A stretch of 64,000 nucleotides of DNA from Desmodus rotundus (Eukaryota > Chordata > Mammalia > Chiroptera > Phyllostomidae), in the NCBI RefSeq assembly GCF_022682495.2, contig NC_071398.1, forward strand, positions 9,678,934 to 9,742,933, given 5' to 3'. A program made the position numbers and the translations under genes. Position 1 is the first letter of the stretch. Each line of letters begins with the position of its first letter. Below are positions 42,769 to 54,144 of this stretch, piece by piece. Below the pieces are notes generated by a model. It was not told where the DNA came from. It did not search any database and worked only from the letters and a program-made list of their open reading frames with translations.

Positions 42769-45139
42769 GTGATAAGTGTTACAGAGTTTAGAATGACATT
42801 TAAAGTCAGAAAGACATTCTTGATGTTTGTTTGTAAGCTGTGTAAACTTAAGCAAGTAAATCATCCACAATAAGGCTTATAGATCTTTATATGGGCAAGA
42901 ATCATCACATCTACCTCAAATGCAGTATAATGGGGGCTAAATGAGCAAATATTCAAAAAGGCATAAAAATAGATATCACATGTTGCGAGTTTATCGTTAG
43001 TAAAAAAGGACCGCAATCTCTACTCTAAACTCTTGGTGTCAAACATTTCAGAATCCAAAATACTTTCCTGATTTTAGAAAAATAATATTGAGTATATATT
43101 TCAGATTACATAGCACTGACATTAATAATCCAATCATAGTTTGAATATTAAGGCAGATTTTTTAAATACTACAGTTGACTTAACATTCTTTCATGTCAGG
43201 TCCAACCGCAAAATAAGTTGTAGGTCGGGTCAGACTTTGCATTTACAAGTTACAAAATTGTATTATTAAGAGATCAAGGATTTCAGAATAGAAGTTTATT
43301 GTATACATTATAGGAGATAATGTATTTGACATGCCAGCAAACATCGGGCTGTTTTCTGGGCGCATAGTAAGTACTCATGTCTTCCTGACCCTTGCTCTTC
43401 TCCTCCCCCTCACATGTGGCCCGTGTCCTCCTTCCCCAGGGCTGTGGGGTTCAGTCCCCGCACCTCCCTGGAAGAAGGCTGCCTGTTTCAGCATGCGTGC
43501 TCTCGGGGCGCGGGACTTCCAACCAGCTCTGACTCTGCGAGACTCCATGAGATGGTTACCATTTCCTAAACATTATCATCATTCTCCCCTCATCTCCCAC
43601 CTCCCCTTTCGATGAATTTCCTACTTCCTGACGTGTTTTTACTTAAAGCTGTCTCTGGCAATCATGTCAGTGGGTTGAGCCTAATGCCCTAGGAATATTC
43701 CTTAACAAAAAAAAATCTTCCCAATGCTGCCATCATTTTTAACCCTTTGCTGAGTCAGTAATCATTGCAGAACCAGTGAAGGTACAAATACACACACATA
43801 CAGATACCTGTGTATATTTGCATGTCTGTATAGTATAGGGTCTATGCATTTCTATATGCACATGCATATCATACACGGATATATAGTATATGTGTACACA
43901 CACATGTTTTTCCCTTCAGGAATACAGACCGAAGACAGGACTGAAATGTGTCTTTTTGACCTATGTTCACTGGGATGCCATGGATGTCTGCGATGAAGGC
44001 AGGAGAAAAGCTACCTCCCATGCCTTTAAAATCTCTTTCCTTGAAGGGCAGCTCATAAAAAAAAAGTCACTGGGTATTTAAAACAGTTTAGGCATCATAA
44101 TAGGCTCTATTCTGGGTCACTTTGCACACCCAAATTGTTTTTTTGAGACGATTAACAATGTCATGCTGGGCAATTTAATAAACACAATCAGTGGTAAAGC
44201 CTATTACTTTTGTTTCACTGGTTTGAAAAATCGCCCTCATCTATGTATCTGCTCGTGGTTATAAGCCTGCTCACTTAACTAGGGAATCTTGAGGAATAAC
44301 TTCTGTACGTATGTATGATGGGGATCTTTTATCCGTGGGTGACAGAGCCTATTTTGCAGTTTCTATTCACACCCAAATTGTTCTTGAGAAACAATTCAGG
44401 CATCATTTGTGCGGGCCTCCCACACTCGGAATAGGTTAATAGCTAGTGTCACCTTCACTGGGCTGTTCTTTGGATAGAGACCATTAAGGGAAATAGCTGT
44501 TTCAGTGAGTGGCACATTAAAGTTCTAGCCCAGAGCTCTGTGTGCCCCTGGTTCCAATAGATGTGATTGTGGCTCAGTGAGGAGGTTGCATCGTACCATC
44601 TGGAGGATGTAAATAGAAGGAAATCCAACCATTAAACGGAAGCATGAGGAAGGTAGGGGCCTGGAGGGATCCGCAAGAAGGCAGAAGGGAGTGTTGACTG
44701 CTCACTCTAACTCCCTCTTCTCCAGGGACCTGTGTCCACCAGACACCCATTTCCTGCTGATGCTCCCGATTCTTATGTCAGCGGGCACTCTCCTGCCCAT
44801 GAACTTGCCTGTCACTCTTATTCCTAAGTTTATTAGCCTGGAATCTTGCCTCTGAGCTAACTTCTCTGGCCTCTGTTGATGATTTCTTTGTATCTGTGCA
44901 CATACAATGTCATTTTAGAGTTAAGTGTTAGGGAAAGCTTTGCTTCTCCCCAAGGAGCTGGTCTGTTTACTGCATGTGGAAAATAAGAATTATAAAACTA
45001 GCCATGTTTCTCTTTAAATATGGGCTGCCTGGAGGCTCAGGGCCAAGTATTCGGGTTAATGGAGCGTCTAAAGACTTACTCTAAGTATGTTATTCTGGTG
45101 TTTTATTCATCATTCAGCCCAAGTGTAGAGCTCACATTC
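42769..45139. other. Repeat-poor DNA
   Basis: Degenerate CA/TA microsatellite DNA lies at about 43787-43905. 43380-43620 is GC-richer, with CpGs ('ctctcggggcgcggg') and a 94-codon frame without resemblance. 44085-44430 holds two copies of an 'acacccaaattgtt' motif block. A faint Tigger-like smear at 43050-43290 is too weak to call. Confidence 0.4.
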
Positions 45140-45345
45140 TTTTTTTTTAACTTTTATTTTTAATTACATTTATTGGGGTGACATTGGTGACTAAAATGAA
45201 ATAGGGTTCAAGTGTACATTTCTGTGGTACATCATCTGTACATCGCATCGTTGCCCACCACCCAAAGTCAAATCTTCATTTGCCATATATTTGACCCCCT
45301 TTACCTTTTACTACCCCCTTATCCCCTTCTTTCTCTAACATACAC
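45140..45345 (-). mobile_element. L1 3' end fragment, antisense
   Basis: 'tttattggggtgacattggt', 'ggtacatcatctgtacatcg', 'caccacccaaagtcaaatct' and 'atatttgaccccctttacct' are reversed L1 3' UTR landmarks. Confidence 0.88.
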
Positions 45346-46194
45346 CTTTTCTGGCCTCACTATCTCATTTTAACTCATTTGCTCCACCCTGTCCCCCATT
45401 TTTGACTCCAGTTGAACAAAATTGGGTTAATCATAATCCTTTACTTTTTTATTTTTATTTATTCATTTTTATTGTGGGTGATCCTGCAATACGCCGAAGC
45501 CTTTGTTGAATGAGGTAAGAGGCGAATACATTACGAGGAAGTAAGCAATATCTCTGCAGCAGGAAGAAAAAAGAATAGAGAAGCAGGGCTGGGAGGAAGG
45601 AGCCCTGCCTGACACACCAGGCTGGGGATGAGGTGGCATTTCCTGGGAACATGGAGAGTGAAGACATGTGAGGAGATAGGAAAGATAGAAAAAAAAAAAA
45701 AACCGAGAGTGACTCAGGACAAATTGTGTGGGAAACGTCCGTCAGCCTGTAGGAACAGTGAAGTCTGATGTTTAATACAAGGGTTTCCCACCTTAAAGAA
45801 TTCCCCTCTGCTACGGCGAACCGTTAGCAAATTCTGCTGCCACCATAGCCTGGGATTAATAGCACATGGAGAAAAAGATGGTTTCCACAGTGTGACTTGA
45901 CAGGCAATTGAGAAAGGATGGCGGGACTGAGAGAGGAAGTTCAGATTGTTAAAACGTGATACAGCAGGTTTAATGGGGACTCATAAGGAAATAGTTCAGT
46001 CTCCCAGTACACGGGATGAGGCTTGAATTATTTCTCTTTTCCTCTCTCATTTCTTTCTTCCTCCTTTGCGCCTCTCTTCCTTTCTCCTCTCTGTCATTGC
46101 TTTCTTTTTCTCCCTTCCCTCTCTTGCTTATTATCTCGTTCTGCGTCCTTCCTCTCAAGAAAGTGTGTGTCTTCTTGGTGTCAGAGGCTCGGAT
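45346..46194. other. Unassigned DNA with a pyrimidine tract
   Basis: A T/A-rich run lies at 45442-45475 and an A14 tract near 45690. An almost pure C/T tract of about 100 bp lies at 46025-46130 ('cttttcctctctcatttctt'). Frames of 76-80 codons in the tract are low-complexity artefacts. Confidence 0.5.
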
Positions 46195-46420
46195 CAGCAT
46201 TAGACAAGGGAGGAAAGAAGGGAGACATAACTTCTGTCATCCTGGCACTTACATTTGAGTAGAGAATATAGAAGAAAAACTACATTAAAAATAAAATGAG
46301 TAGAATTTGTGATTAGTGCTCTCATGAAGATAACAAAGGTACACAGAGAGAGCGTGAGAGGGGTGAGGTTGGGTTAGGAGTTGTTTTGCTAGGGAACCTA
46401 TTTCTTAAACCATGTGAATT
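46195..46420 (-). mobile_element. L2 LINE 3' end, antisense
   Basis: 'cctggcacttacatttgagt', 'tgattagtgctctcatgaag' and 'gtgaggttgggttaggagtt' follow the reversed L2 order after the GAATGAATG end. Confidence 0.65.
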
Positions 46421-46469
46421 GGTAACTGAAGCAATGAAAGACACCCCCAGAAAGGGAGGAATTTAGGAC

Positions 46470-46560
46470 ATTGAATCTCATTTCAATAGTTATTTTCATT
46501 ATCTGGTGTTAAAACTGGGCACAGGAAGGAAAGCGGATGAGTTTACGGTTGTACATTTCT
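46470..46560 (-). mobile_element. MIR fragment, antisense, weak
   Basis: 'tctcatttcaatagttattt', 'tcattatctggtgttaaaac' and 'gggcacaggaaggaaag' resemble the reversed MIR core. Heavily diverged. Confidence 0.4.
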
Positions 46561-47204
46561 CGTTGTGCGTTGGTTCCCTTATGTATTCAAGGTTTATTTA
46601 GCTATTCAAAATTTAATGCATTTACGGAAAAGCAAATAGGGGAGGTTCTCAGAAAACCTTTTTAAATGTTAACCTATTTGATTTTTCACAAGAATTAAAA
46701 AAATCTCCACAAGCAGCCAATTTTCTGTTTCAAATAAATGGATATGGCTCTCCTTGTTCCCTGTGAAGGAGAAATTTTCAGAAATCAGTCATATTTAGAT
46801 TGAATTTATGGATTTTAGGCCTTTGGACTACCAGTTTTCTTTAACCATTTTGTTCAATGTATAAATCTTAGGCGTTTTTATTATAACTTATTCCTGGGAA
46901 GTATTTACGTGTTTCCAAAATGGGAGATGGAGCCACCACAAACTAGGCCATCTGCCATCAGCCTTGCCGTGAGTCTGAGAACGTGTGAGGGGAGCGTGTG
47001 GTCGTTTTGGTGACTTAGCCTGTGAGGAGCTCCTGTCTGTGGTGACCTCGCTGATGAGCAACACCTGTACCCTCACCAGAGCAATGCAGAGGACAAGGCT
47101 CGACTTCAGGGTCGAGCTGGAGACCGCAACCCAGAGCATTGCCATTGAGTACTGTGCTTTAAAAACTGATGCAGTAACAATAACTACAGTCACAGCCCCC
47201 ATTT
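46561..47204. other. Unassigned DNA; exon-like patch at 46910-47170
   Basis: Overlapping 114-codon (-) and 86-codon (+) frames cover a G+C-richer patch with retained CpGs. Neither resembles a protein I know and no clean splice sites frame them. A 7-bp perfect inverted repeat with a 6-base loop lies at 47098-47117 (arms GCTCGAC/GTCGAGC). Confidence 0.35.
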
Positions 47205-47390
47205 TGCTACTGTGTAGGCATTCTCCGTACATTTATCTTATTTAACCCTACAAGCCTCACAGGATTGGGCTCATTAGTCCTCTTTATATGAGGTGAGGAA
47301 ACTGAGGCTTAGAAAAATTAAGTGAAAACCTCCACAGGTAGCTTGTTTCCATTGGAGAAGGGTTACTTAGAGGTCAGAAAGAGGGAAGCT
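47205..47390 (-). mobile_element. MIR SINE, antisense
   Basis: 'aaccctacaagcctcacagg', 'tatgaggtgaggaaactgag' and 'gcttagaaaaattaagtgaa' are the reversed MIR core. Confidence 0.8.
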
Positions 47391-47634
47391 GAATTAGTTT
47401 TTCAGGCTCTACGGCTGTGACATTGATTCTCTTAACTTCTATGCTACAGCATTGATCTCTAGTCAAAGACAACGGTGGATTAATATGCAAGTGACCGAGA
47501 CTCTCGTGGGGACTTCTGCAAGGGTGGGGGGGGGCCTCAGAAAACACTGAGTGAGCGAAAGGGGCCGTGCCATTGAGATCTAGTAGGAAGTTAGATGTCT
47601 GTAAAAGCAGCTGGTAGATGTACCCAGTGGTTAG

Positions 47635-47795
47635 TCCAAGTTATAGTACCATTGAATCCTCATGGCACTTGAGAGTAGGTGTTATTATCTACCTTCAGAT
47701 ATGCATATTAGGAAATAAGGTTTAGAGGAGTTAAATGACTCGACACTTACTAGCAGAGTGAGTGATCTTGCACAGAGCCTGGGTCTATGTTATCT
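47635..47795 (-). mobile_element. MIR SINE, antisense
   Basis: 'ttgaatcctcatggcacttg', 'gtaggtgttattatctacct', 'ggaaataaggtttagaggag' and 'gcacagagcctgggtctatg' follow the reversed MIR order. Confidence 0.8.
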
Positions 47796-48479
47796 TTTAA
47801 AAATTGGGAAGAAATTAACCCCTGGCTACCTAATGAGACCTTCAGCATTCACTCAAGTAAAATGGCTATTAGAATGACTAGTGAACAGACGTCACTTACT
47901 AATAATCACCAATCTTGTTATTTATTATTATCATCACTACCTAAAGTATTGCTGTCTTCTCAATTGCAGGAGGCATACTTGAGTAATGGCTTCAGCTGCT
48001 ACACTCTGTTACTTCACAGCTTCTCTACGCAGATACACAGAAACTGCTCCAGCCAATGGCTAAGCAGGCTGGTTGCTGGGAGACAGGGGCCTCCTCTGAT
48101 TGATTGGCAGCCTTGGCTCTAAGTCTTAGCATTGGATTTAGCAAAACTTTTTCAGAACAATACTGCCATCTAAGACATCTGTAGCCATTTCTTCCCTCTT
48201 TACTCCACAGGAGTTAACCTGCATTGGGGTCTGATGGTGCTTGGTCTTCTCTCCCCATTTTTGCCCCGTTAGAGGGATTTTCCCTTGTAAATCTCTTCCA
48301 AGCAAATCCTCTGCTGGCATCTGCTTCTAACAAAACAAACAAACAAACAAAATGAACCAAACATACACAAAACCCCAGGCAGTTTAGAGATTCCCCAACA
48401 TCTGGATTTCCGTCTCCAGTTGACATCTGACAATGCACTGGAGTCTGTTTCTCCCCAAACTGGAAAAAGACAGGGTTGC
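47796..48479. other. Unassigned DNA with a small AAAC array
   Basis: An (AAAC)n run lies at 48329-48351. The 111-codon frame at 47787-48122 starts inside the MIR and matches nothing known. Confidence 0.45.
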
Positions 48480-50095
48480 GGTAGGTAACTGTCTTAATCA
48501 CTTTTACTTATGCTTCTAAAACTATCAAGTGTAGTGTATGACATGGATTAACACATTGTTTCCTTTATTTCAGTGTTATATCGTAGCGGTGCTAAATGGT
48601 TATTCCATGTGTAAATTATTCTTTGATCTAAGAAAAAAATATTGTTTTATCAGAAAGTAAATACTGCTTTGATTTTGGGGTTACGAATACCAACATATTG
48701 CAACCTGGCAACAACAACGGCGAAAATGTATCTTTTTGAAGATTTGCTAACAGTAACACTTCTGATCCGGAAGTACTTATAACACTTTAGAGTAAAGCAT
48801 GAAATATCTTCCTAATTGACTTTTCCCCCCAATTTAAAAGTACCTTAATTAAACAAAATTACTTATCCATTATCACCATCAAAAGCCAACTTAAAATTCA
48901 GCTTTTCTCTTCTGTTAGTTTTGAACTAGTAACAATAGTAGCAAAGCTTTCAATTCAATCATGATGAAAAATACAATCTTCTAGGTAGATTGCTTCCTAA
49001 GTCCATACTTGATTCTTTAAAAGGCACAAGAGTTGTATTATTCGGCTAAATAACAAATAGGTCAAATATAGGATTTTTAATACAGACGGGAAAGGTTATG
49101 GTGCTTGTGCTACAGCTATAAGAAGCAATAGTTATTGTTTGTCCTTAATTAAGAGGTGGTCACCGATAATCCATCTTTATCAACGGAATGAAACTTGAGC
49201 TTGAAAATGCACTAGATTTAATCTAAAATGGAGTGTTGAGATTTTCCACAATCTCTTCCCTATTATCTCAGGGTAGGACTATTTTTTAAAATAATCTTGC
49301 TCTAAGGCCATGATCAATGAGAACTTTAAGAAGGATTTAGTGGCGATGATAGCATTTTCTTCTCTTGATCACTGCCACGCTGAAGACAGACACATTCATG
49401 GAAAAGAAGTTTTGAAACCCGCTACCTGGTAAAATTTTACAACACACGTTTCAGACCTTTGTTTTCCAAAGCTTTTAAGAACCCAATTTTCAAGGTAACG
49501 GTCTTACTGTAATGGCGTGTTCAACCTTGACATAGTTAGTACAGGATCCGAAACGGTGATCATTCCAGATTGTGAGGCGTCCCAAATGAAAGCGCTATGA
49601 GACTCTTCTGCTCAGGTGAAGTTCATCAATAACACGTTCATTTAAATCCACCCTACCTGTGAGACTTACATTCAAACTTTATTAAAAGGGTTTACATTAT
49701 AAACATTTTCATCACATTTGCAGATTGGTACAAATTTGGGTTTTTTTATTCAAATAAAGGAGAAAACAGATGTATCGTTCGTCTACGTGGAGAAAGGGTA
49801 ACGGAGTAAAGCCAGGCTAGCTGTCTGACGGGAGTGACCTGCCTACGTCCAGTTTGTGATCGGATCACCTATCACTGCAGTGAGAAGGAATTCTAGAATG
49901 GCAAACACACCGTCCGTCTTACCTGACGAAAGTCAATGATACAGTTACAGGAAGATAGTGCCGACAACGTTATTTCTAGGAATGCATACCCCTCCTCCAC
50001 CCCGGGGTGGAAGCCGAAATGTTGAGTGCTGCCGCTCCAATTCTGTATGACTTGGCAGGACACACTTAGACTTTAGCGATGACCGTGGGCATCTT
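48480..50095. promoter_or_regulatory. Long repeat-free block, candidate enhancer cluster
   Basis: Over 1.6 kb I recognise no transposable element, microsatellite or long open frame, the cleanest such stretch in the window. CpGs persist in AT-rich sequence ('atatcgtagcggtgc', 'caacaacggcgaaaatg', 'tgatccggaag', 'ttcgtctacgtgg', 'gtgccgacaacg'). Two adjacent palindromes occur: GTGATC-g-GATCAC (49856-49868) and CACTGCAGTG (49873-49882). CTTTGATCT-type TCF/LEF words are present ('attctttgatctaag'). The function is inferred. Confidence 0.4.
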
Positions 50096-51416
50096 AAAAT
50101 TTGATGAAACAAAATGTGGTTGGCCAAGGTTCTGTCATTTTCATTTTTAAAGCAGTTTGTAAAATAAACGAAATCCTCTACTTCTCAGTGGTAGAGCTGG
50201 ACTCAGTAATGTTGTTTATGGAGAACGGTTTCATTTCAACCAGAACCATCTTTTTTGCTCACGTATGTCTTGCAGACATCATAATGACAGTATTTCTTGC
50301 CCTCAAAATCAAAACATACAGTTTGTATGTCTGTCTACCCATATGTATATACACACGTAAGTATATATGTATACCTATAAGTCACACACACACACATACT
50401 GGGTTCAAATACTTCACCTCCACTGATTGATCAGGTCCTTCATTTGAAAAACACATTTGTTTTTCCTATTACCAGTTTCATTTCAATTCTAATCAAAATA
50501 TTTTACCAATAAGATAATGTAGATTAGAAAGGGTAGAGACCCTTGCTCTTACTTCTTTGCACTTCTAATCGGACATTTTAAAGTCCTGGTTGTCATTCAT
50601 TTGCTGAAAACATTATTATTATTATTATTATTTTGAAGGAAGCCTGACTATATCCCTGGCAGCTCTTAGCTTTGGTTCCCATCATGGCTTAAATTGATCA
50701 CGTCCTCCCGTTTAGTTGTCCCATTTTCTTTCCCGATCGTTTTGCTTCGGTCTTTCTCCCAACACTGCAATGTTTTCAGGCCAAAGGCCTTCCCCACCCC
50801 CATACCTCCTTCTAGTCAACTCATTTTGCTGAAAACACCATCTTTCCTTGCCCTCCACCCTAGACATTTTCCCCCCCCTGATTTTATGGCTAGAAAATCC
50901 CTGATTTTTTCATTACTCTAAGATACTACAAAGTCAGTGAAGTATTCATTCCCACATCCTACTCACTCCTCAATAAAAAAACAAAACAAATACTCTAAAA
51001 CCATATCTGTGGTTATTGCTGTTATTATTCTCATTAGTAGTTGTAGTGCTGGTAGTCGTGCTTACGTATTTGGAGAACGCTGAAGAATGCACAGCAAAGA
51101 CTAGGAATTGTTTGGACAGTTTACAGACATAATTGCATTCAATGAAAGCAGTACCATCACCTCATTAAATGAGCCAGTAACCTGGAATTCTCTTTAGGCG
51201 AGTTTACACACTGGCCCTTGATTCGCTATATTCCACATACACCTGTTTTCCCTTAGCTCTAAATACTCAAACAAAACAAAAACAAAAAACCCTAAATAAT
51301 CTGAAGAGTTTACTAATATGTAAAAATCATTATTTTTGAAGTCTGTTTAATTCCTTCATGCTATTCATTACATGCACTTGACTTGAAAGTTCTGGCAATT
51401 TTATCCTAAGAAGAAT
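50096..51416. other. Unassigned DNA with small microsatellites
   Basis: A TA/CA tract lies at about 50330-50398 and (ATT)n at 50612-50632. A pyrimidine-rich unique stretch lies at 50690-50900. No gene evidence. Confidence 0.45.
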
Positions 51417-51635
51417 CAGGGCTTGGCAAACTTCTTCTTTGAAGAGTCAGAGAGCAAGTGTTTCAGGTTTTGCAGATGCTGAGGTCTCTGTTATCACGTC
51501 TCAACTCTGCTGCTGTCGTCCTGACAGCCGTAGACAATATGTAAGCTACTGGGAGTGACTGTTACCACACAGCTCGGTTTACGGAAACAGGCCACAAGCC
51601 GGGTTTAGTCCATAGGCTGCCGTTTGCTTAATCCT
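51417..51635 (+). mobile_element. hAT-type MITE, nearly complete
   Basis: The left end 'cagggcttggcaaacttctt', interior 'caggttttgcagatgctgag', 'caactctgctgctgtcgtcc', 'gccgtagacaatatgtaag' and 'tttacggaaacaggccacaa', and the right end 'ataggctgccgtttgctta' match a common mammalian hAT MITE whose ends read CAGGGGTCGGCAAACT. Both termini are present. Confidence 0.8.
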
Positions 51636-51770
51636 TCTCGAGATGATTATGTACCAAAGTGTTTTGTTTGGAATATTTTATCCACAAAAAAGAAAAAGGT
51701 TCCCTCGGAGAATGAAATATACATGTATCAGATATTTACATTATCTGAAAAAACGGTGCTACTGACACTG

Positions 51771-51857
51771 TTTACCTAAGGTGTTCCCAATCACATTGGA
51801 TTATAAAACCACCTTTGTTTACCTTTGGCGTTCCCAATCACATTGGATTATAAAACC
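51771..51857. repeat. 47-bp tandem duplication with paired CCAAT boxes
   Basis: Two 40-base copies, 51771-51810 and 51818-51857, differ at three positions near the start and are otherwise identical. Each contains CCAAT-CAC-ATTGG, two inverted CCAAT boxes three bases apart (51787-51799 and 51834-51846). The near identity indicates a recent duplication. Confidence 0.95.
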
Positions 51858-52374
51858 TTTACTTTAAACTTAATAACTCTTACTGTCTCAAAGCACCCCG
51901 TGAACCGTGCTTCCAGTGGAAGTCTTGAATCCATCACTGTTTTTCTTCGCAATTGTCATTTACCTGGTTTGCTTCCTCCAGACCTGTTTCCCATCACCTG
52001 CCTTTTTAAATTCCCTTCAGTTCTATGCACCTTGGTGTTCCTATCTGTGAAGAGAAGGGAAAGAGGAAATGACAACACTGTATCATAGACATTTCAGGAG
52101 GATTAATGTGGTAATAGTTGTATAATATTAAGTGTGAATAAGTATTTGATAAATAATAGCAGGAGAGTATTCAGAGCAAGCGTAGTGGCTCCCCGTAGTT
52201 TCAGAGCCATTGTGCAGCTGAGGTTACCAACAAGGATGTGATATTTCATGGCATTTGGGGGTTTAAAAATTATTTTAAATCGTTCCATTTAATGACCCTG
52301 GCACATTCATTCACCCACTCTTTGTCTCGTCTCCCAAGCACAGTAACTGGACCATAGTAAGAATTCAAATGTTA
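51858..52374. other. Unassigned DNA
   Basis: No confident repeat. 52300-52370 has weak L2-terminus-like words ('gtctcccaagcacagtaact'). Confidence 0.4.
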
Positions 52375-52590
52375 GACATTATTGTCAAGGACATTGGTTT
52401 CGAGGAACGTACAGGCAGAAATGTAAGACAGATGGTAAACAGCCAACATGTAAAGTTGACGACTGTGCATTACTGCGATTCTGCCAGTGATAAAGAAGGT
52501 GCTGTAGTACAGGTTAAGGGGTGGTTGCTATGGAGTTTAGATAGCTGGGTTGCTAGAGCTGTCTGCCACCTGTGTACCATTATCCTAAGG
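52375..52590 (-). mobile_element. L2 LINE fragment, antisense, diverged
   Basis: 'cattattgtcaaggacattg', 'gtacaggttaaggggtggtt' and 'tagatagctgggttgctaga' resemble the reversed L2 region around 'tttagatagggtggtcagg'. Confidence 0.45.
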
Positions 52591-53174
52591 TAAACGTCAG
52601 TGGTGGCTCTGGGGTTAGGCGACCAAGGTGGCCCTGTTTAACCTTGAGGACCCCAGGAAATCCCTGGAACATACTTTAACCTGAACTCAGGGGAAGTCGT
52701 TATCAGAATTCTTATAGAATTTATTTCCTCTAAGACTCGGGGATCTTAGTAAAGGGAAGATGGGCTTCTATCATAGACCGTTGGCGGGAGGATTAAAAGT
52801 CAGACAAAACAACAACGGAAAGACCTTGGCCTCACTTCTTGGTAAAGTGCAATAGCCCCGATGGCAAAAACAACTTGTTCAATGCTTTCTTCAATATTTC
52901 TGAACAGACTTGGGCAATAGAATGAGAGAAGGTGCTCCCACATGCTCAGGGGAAGCTAGCTCAGCCACTTCTGCTGAGACACAACGTATTTGATGGAGGA
53001 ATATGTAGTCCAAGGGTTCTCAGAAGTTATTAGGTAGAAAACTGGACTTGTGTAATAAATTCTGGTCACTTTTTCTTCATTAGACAGTGGGAAGTCATTG
53101 AATTATTTGGTCCATCTAATAACTTAAAGCATTAACTAAAGGAAGAAATATTTACTGTGTTGCTTTTATAAGCA
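52591..53174. other. Unassigned unique DNA
   Basis: No repeat or gene was recognised. Confidence 0.45.
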
Positions 53175-53330
53175 TTCCCTATATGATAGGTATTATATAT
53201 ATATACTCGTAGGCATTATTTTATTAATGCACAGCACAATCACAGGAAGTAAAGATTAATATTTCTATTGTTCCATTGAGAATACCCCCACAAAGTCTCT
53301 GAGAAAAATGTGAAACCATTTAGGGGAAAC
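53175..53330 (-). mobile_element. MIR SINE, antisense, diverged
   Basis: 'gcattattttattaatgcac' and 'cattgagaataccccca' with a following purine stretch fit the reversed MIR core. A short TA run (53193-53204) lies at its edge. Confidence 0.45.
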
Positions 53331-53856
53331 TGCATTTCAGTCCGGATGCATATGTGCTTTCTAGTGCACCTCTGTCCCTTATATATACACCAGGTTCTCA
53401 CCATCCACTGATTGAAGTTAATACGCTTCCATCAAACCCATACCATGAAGAATGGCTATGTTCTTTGCCTGTGACTCTATTTTAAATGGGCTTCACTATA
53501 TCTATCTGAATCGGTAACTGAAGACTCTGAGATCCAGGCACCCGTTGGTCCCGAGTGATCAGAGGAGGGGGCTGCAGGAGGAAAGACAGGTTAGAAAGGT
53601 TCACACCCACAGCCCTGGTGGTGGAGGGGCCACAGCAGCGGCCAGGAGGGGCAGGGTTCTGTGCGTGCCATGCCTGGCCTTCCATGACAAAAGCGTTTTC
53701 ATCCACAGAGAGAGACATCTACGAGCAGGGCCTGCAGGTGGTCACATAATCTTTATGAGAATGCCAGAAATTTAAAAATCAGAAATGCGCGTGCGTTTAT
53801 GTATGGGATGCTCTGTTTGAAATCTGAATCTCAGTGAAAAATACCATTACTTTTTT
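53331..53856. other. Unassigned DNA, GC-richer centre
   Basis: 53560-53720 is GC-richer with several frames (78 codons -, 76 and 64 codons +) on overlapping phases; none resembles a known protein. No repeat was assigned. Confidence 0.4.
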
Positions 53857-54089
53857 ATTATTAAACGTTTTTAAAATTTATTTACTTTTAGAGAGAGGGG
53901 ATGGGAGGGAGAAAGAGAGAAGAGAAACTTAAGTGTGTGAGAGATGCACTGATCAGTTGCCTCTCATACCCATCCCTCCCCAACTGGGAACCCTCCACAA
54001 CCCAGCCATGTGTCCCAACTGGGAATCGAACCAGCAGCCTTTGGGTTCACAGGCTGGAGCTCAGTTCACTGAGCCACATGACTCAAGGC
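53857..54089 (-). mobile_element. VES SINE, antisense, with target-site duplication
   Basis: Reversed tail 'ttaaaatttatttactttta', body 'agagagaggggatgggaggg', B-box region 'gggaatcgaaccagcagcc' and reversed head 'gagccacatgactcaaggcc'. CCATTACTTTTT occurs on both sides (from 53844 and from 54090), marking the insertion. It is moderately diverged. Confidence 0.93.
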
Positions 54090-54117
54090 CCATTACTTTT
54101 TTCCAGTGTGTTTTTGA

Positions 54118-54140
54118 CTCTGTGTGTGTGTGTGTGTGTG
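54118..54140. repeat. (TG)n microsatellite
   Basis: About 11 TG dinucleotides without interruption, likely to be polymorphic in length. Confidence 0.95.
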
Positions 54141-54144
54141 AGAA

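Noticed and set aside
43050..43290. Tigger-like repeat
   Set aside because: A few words resemble an old Tigger end, but order and ends could not be confirmed.
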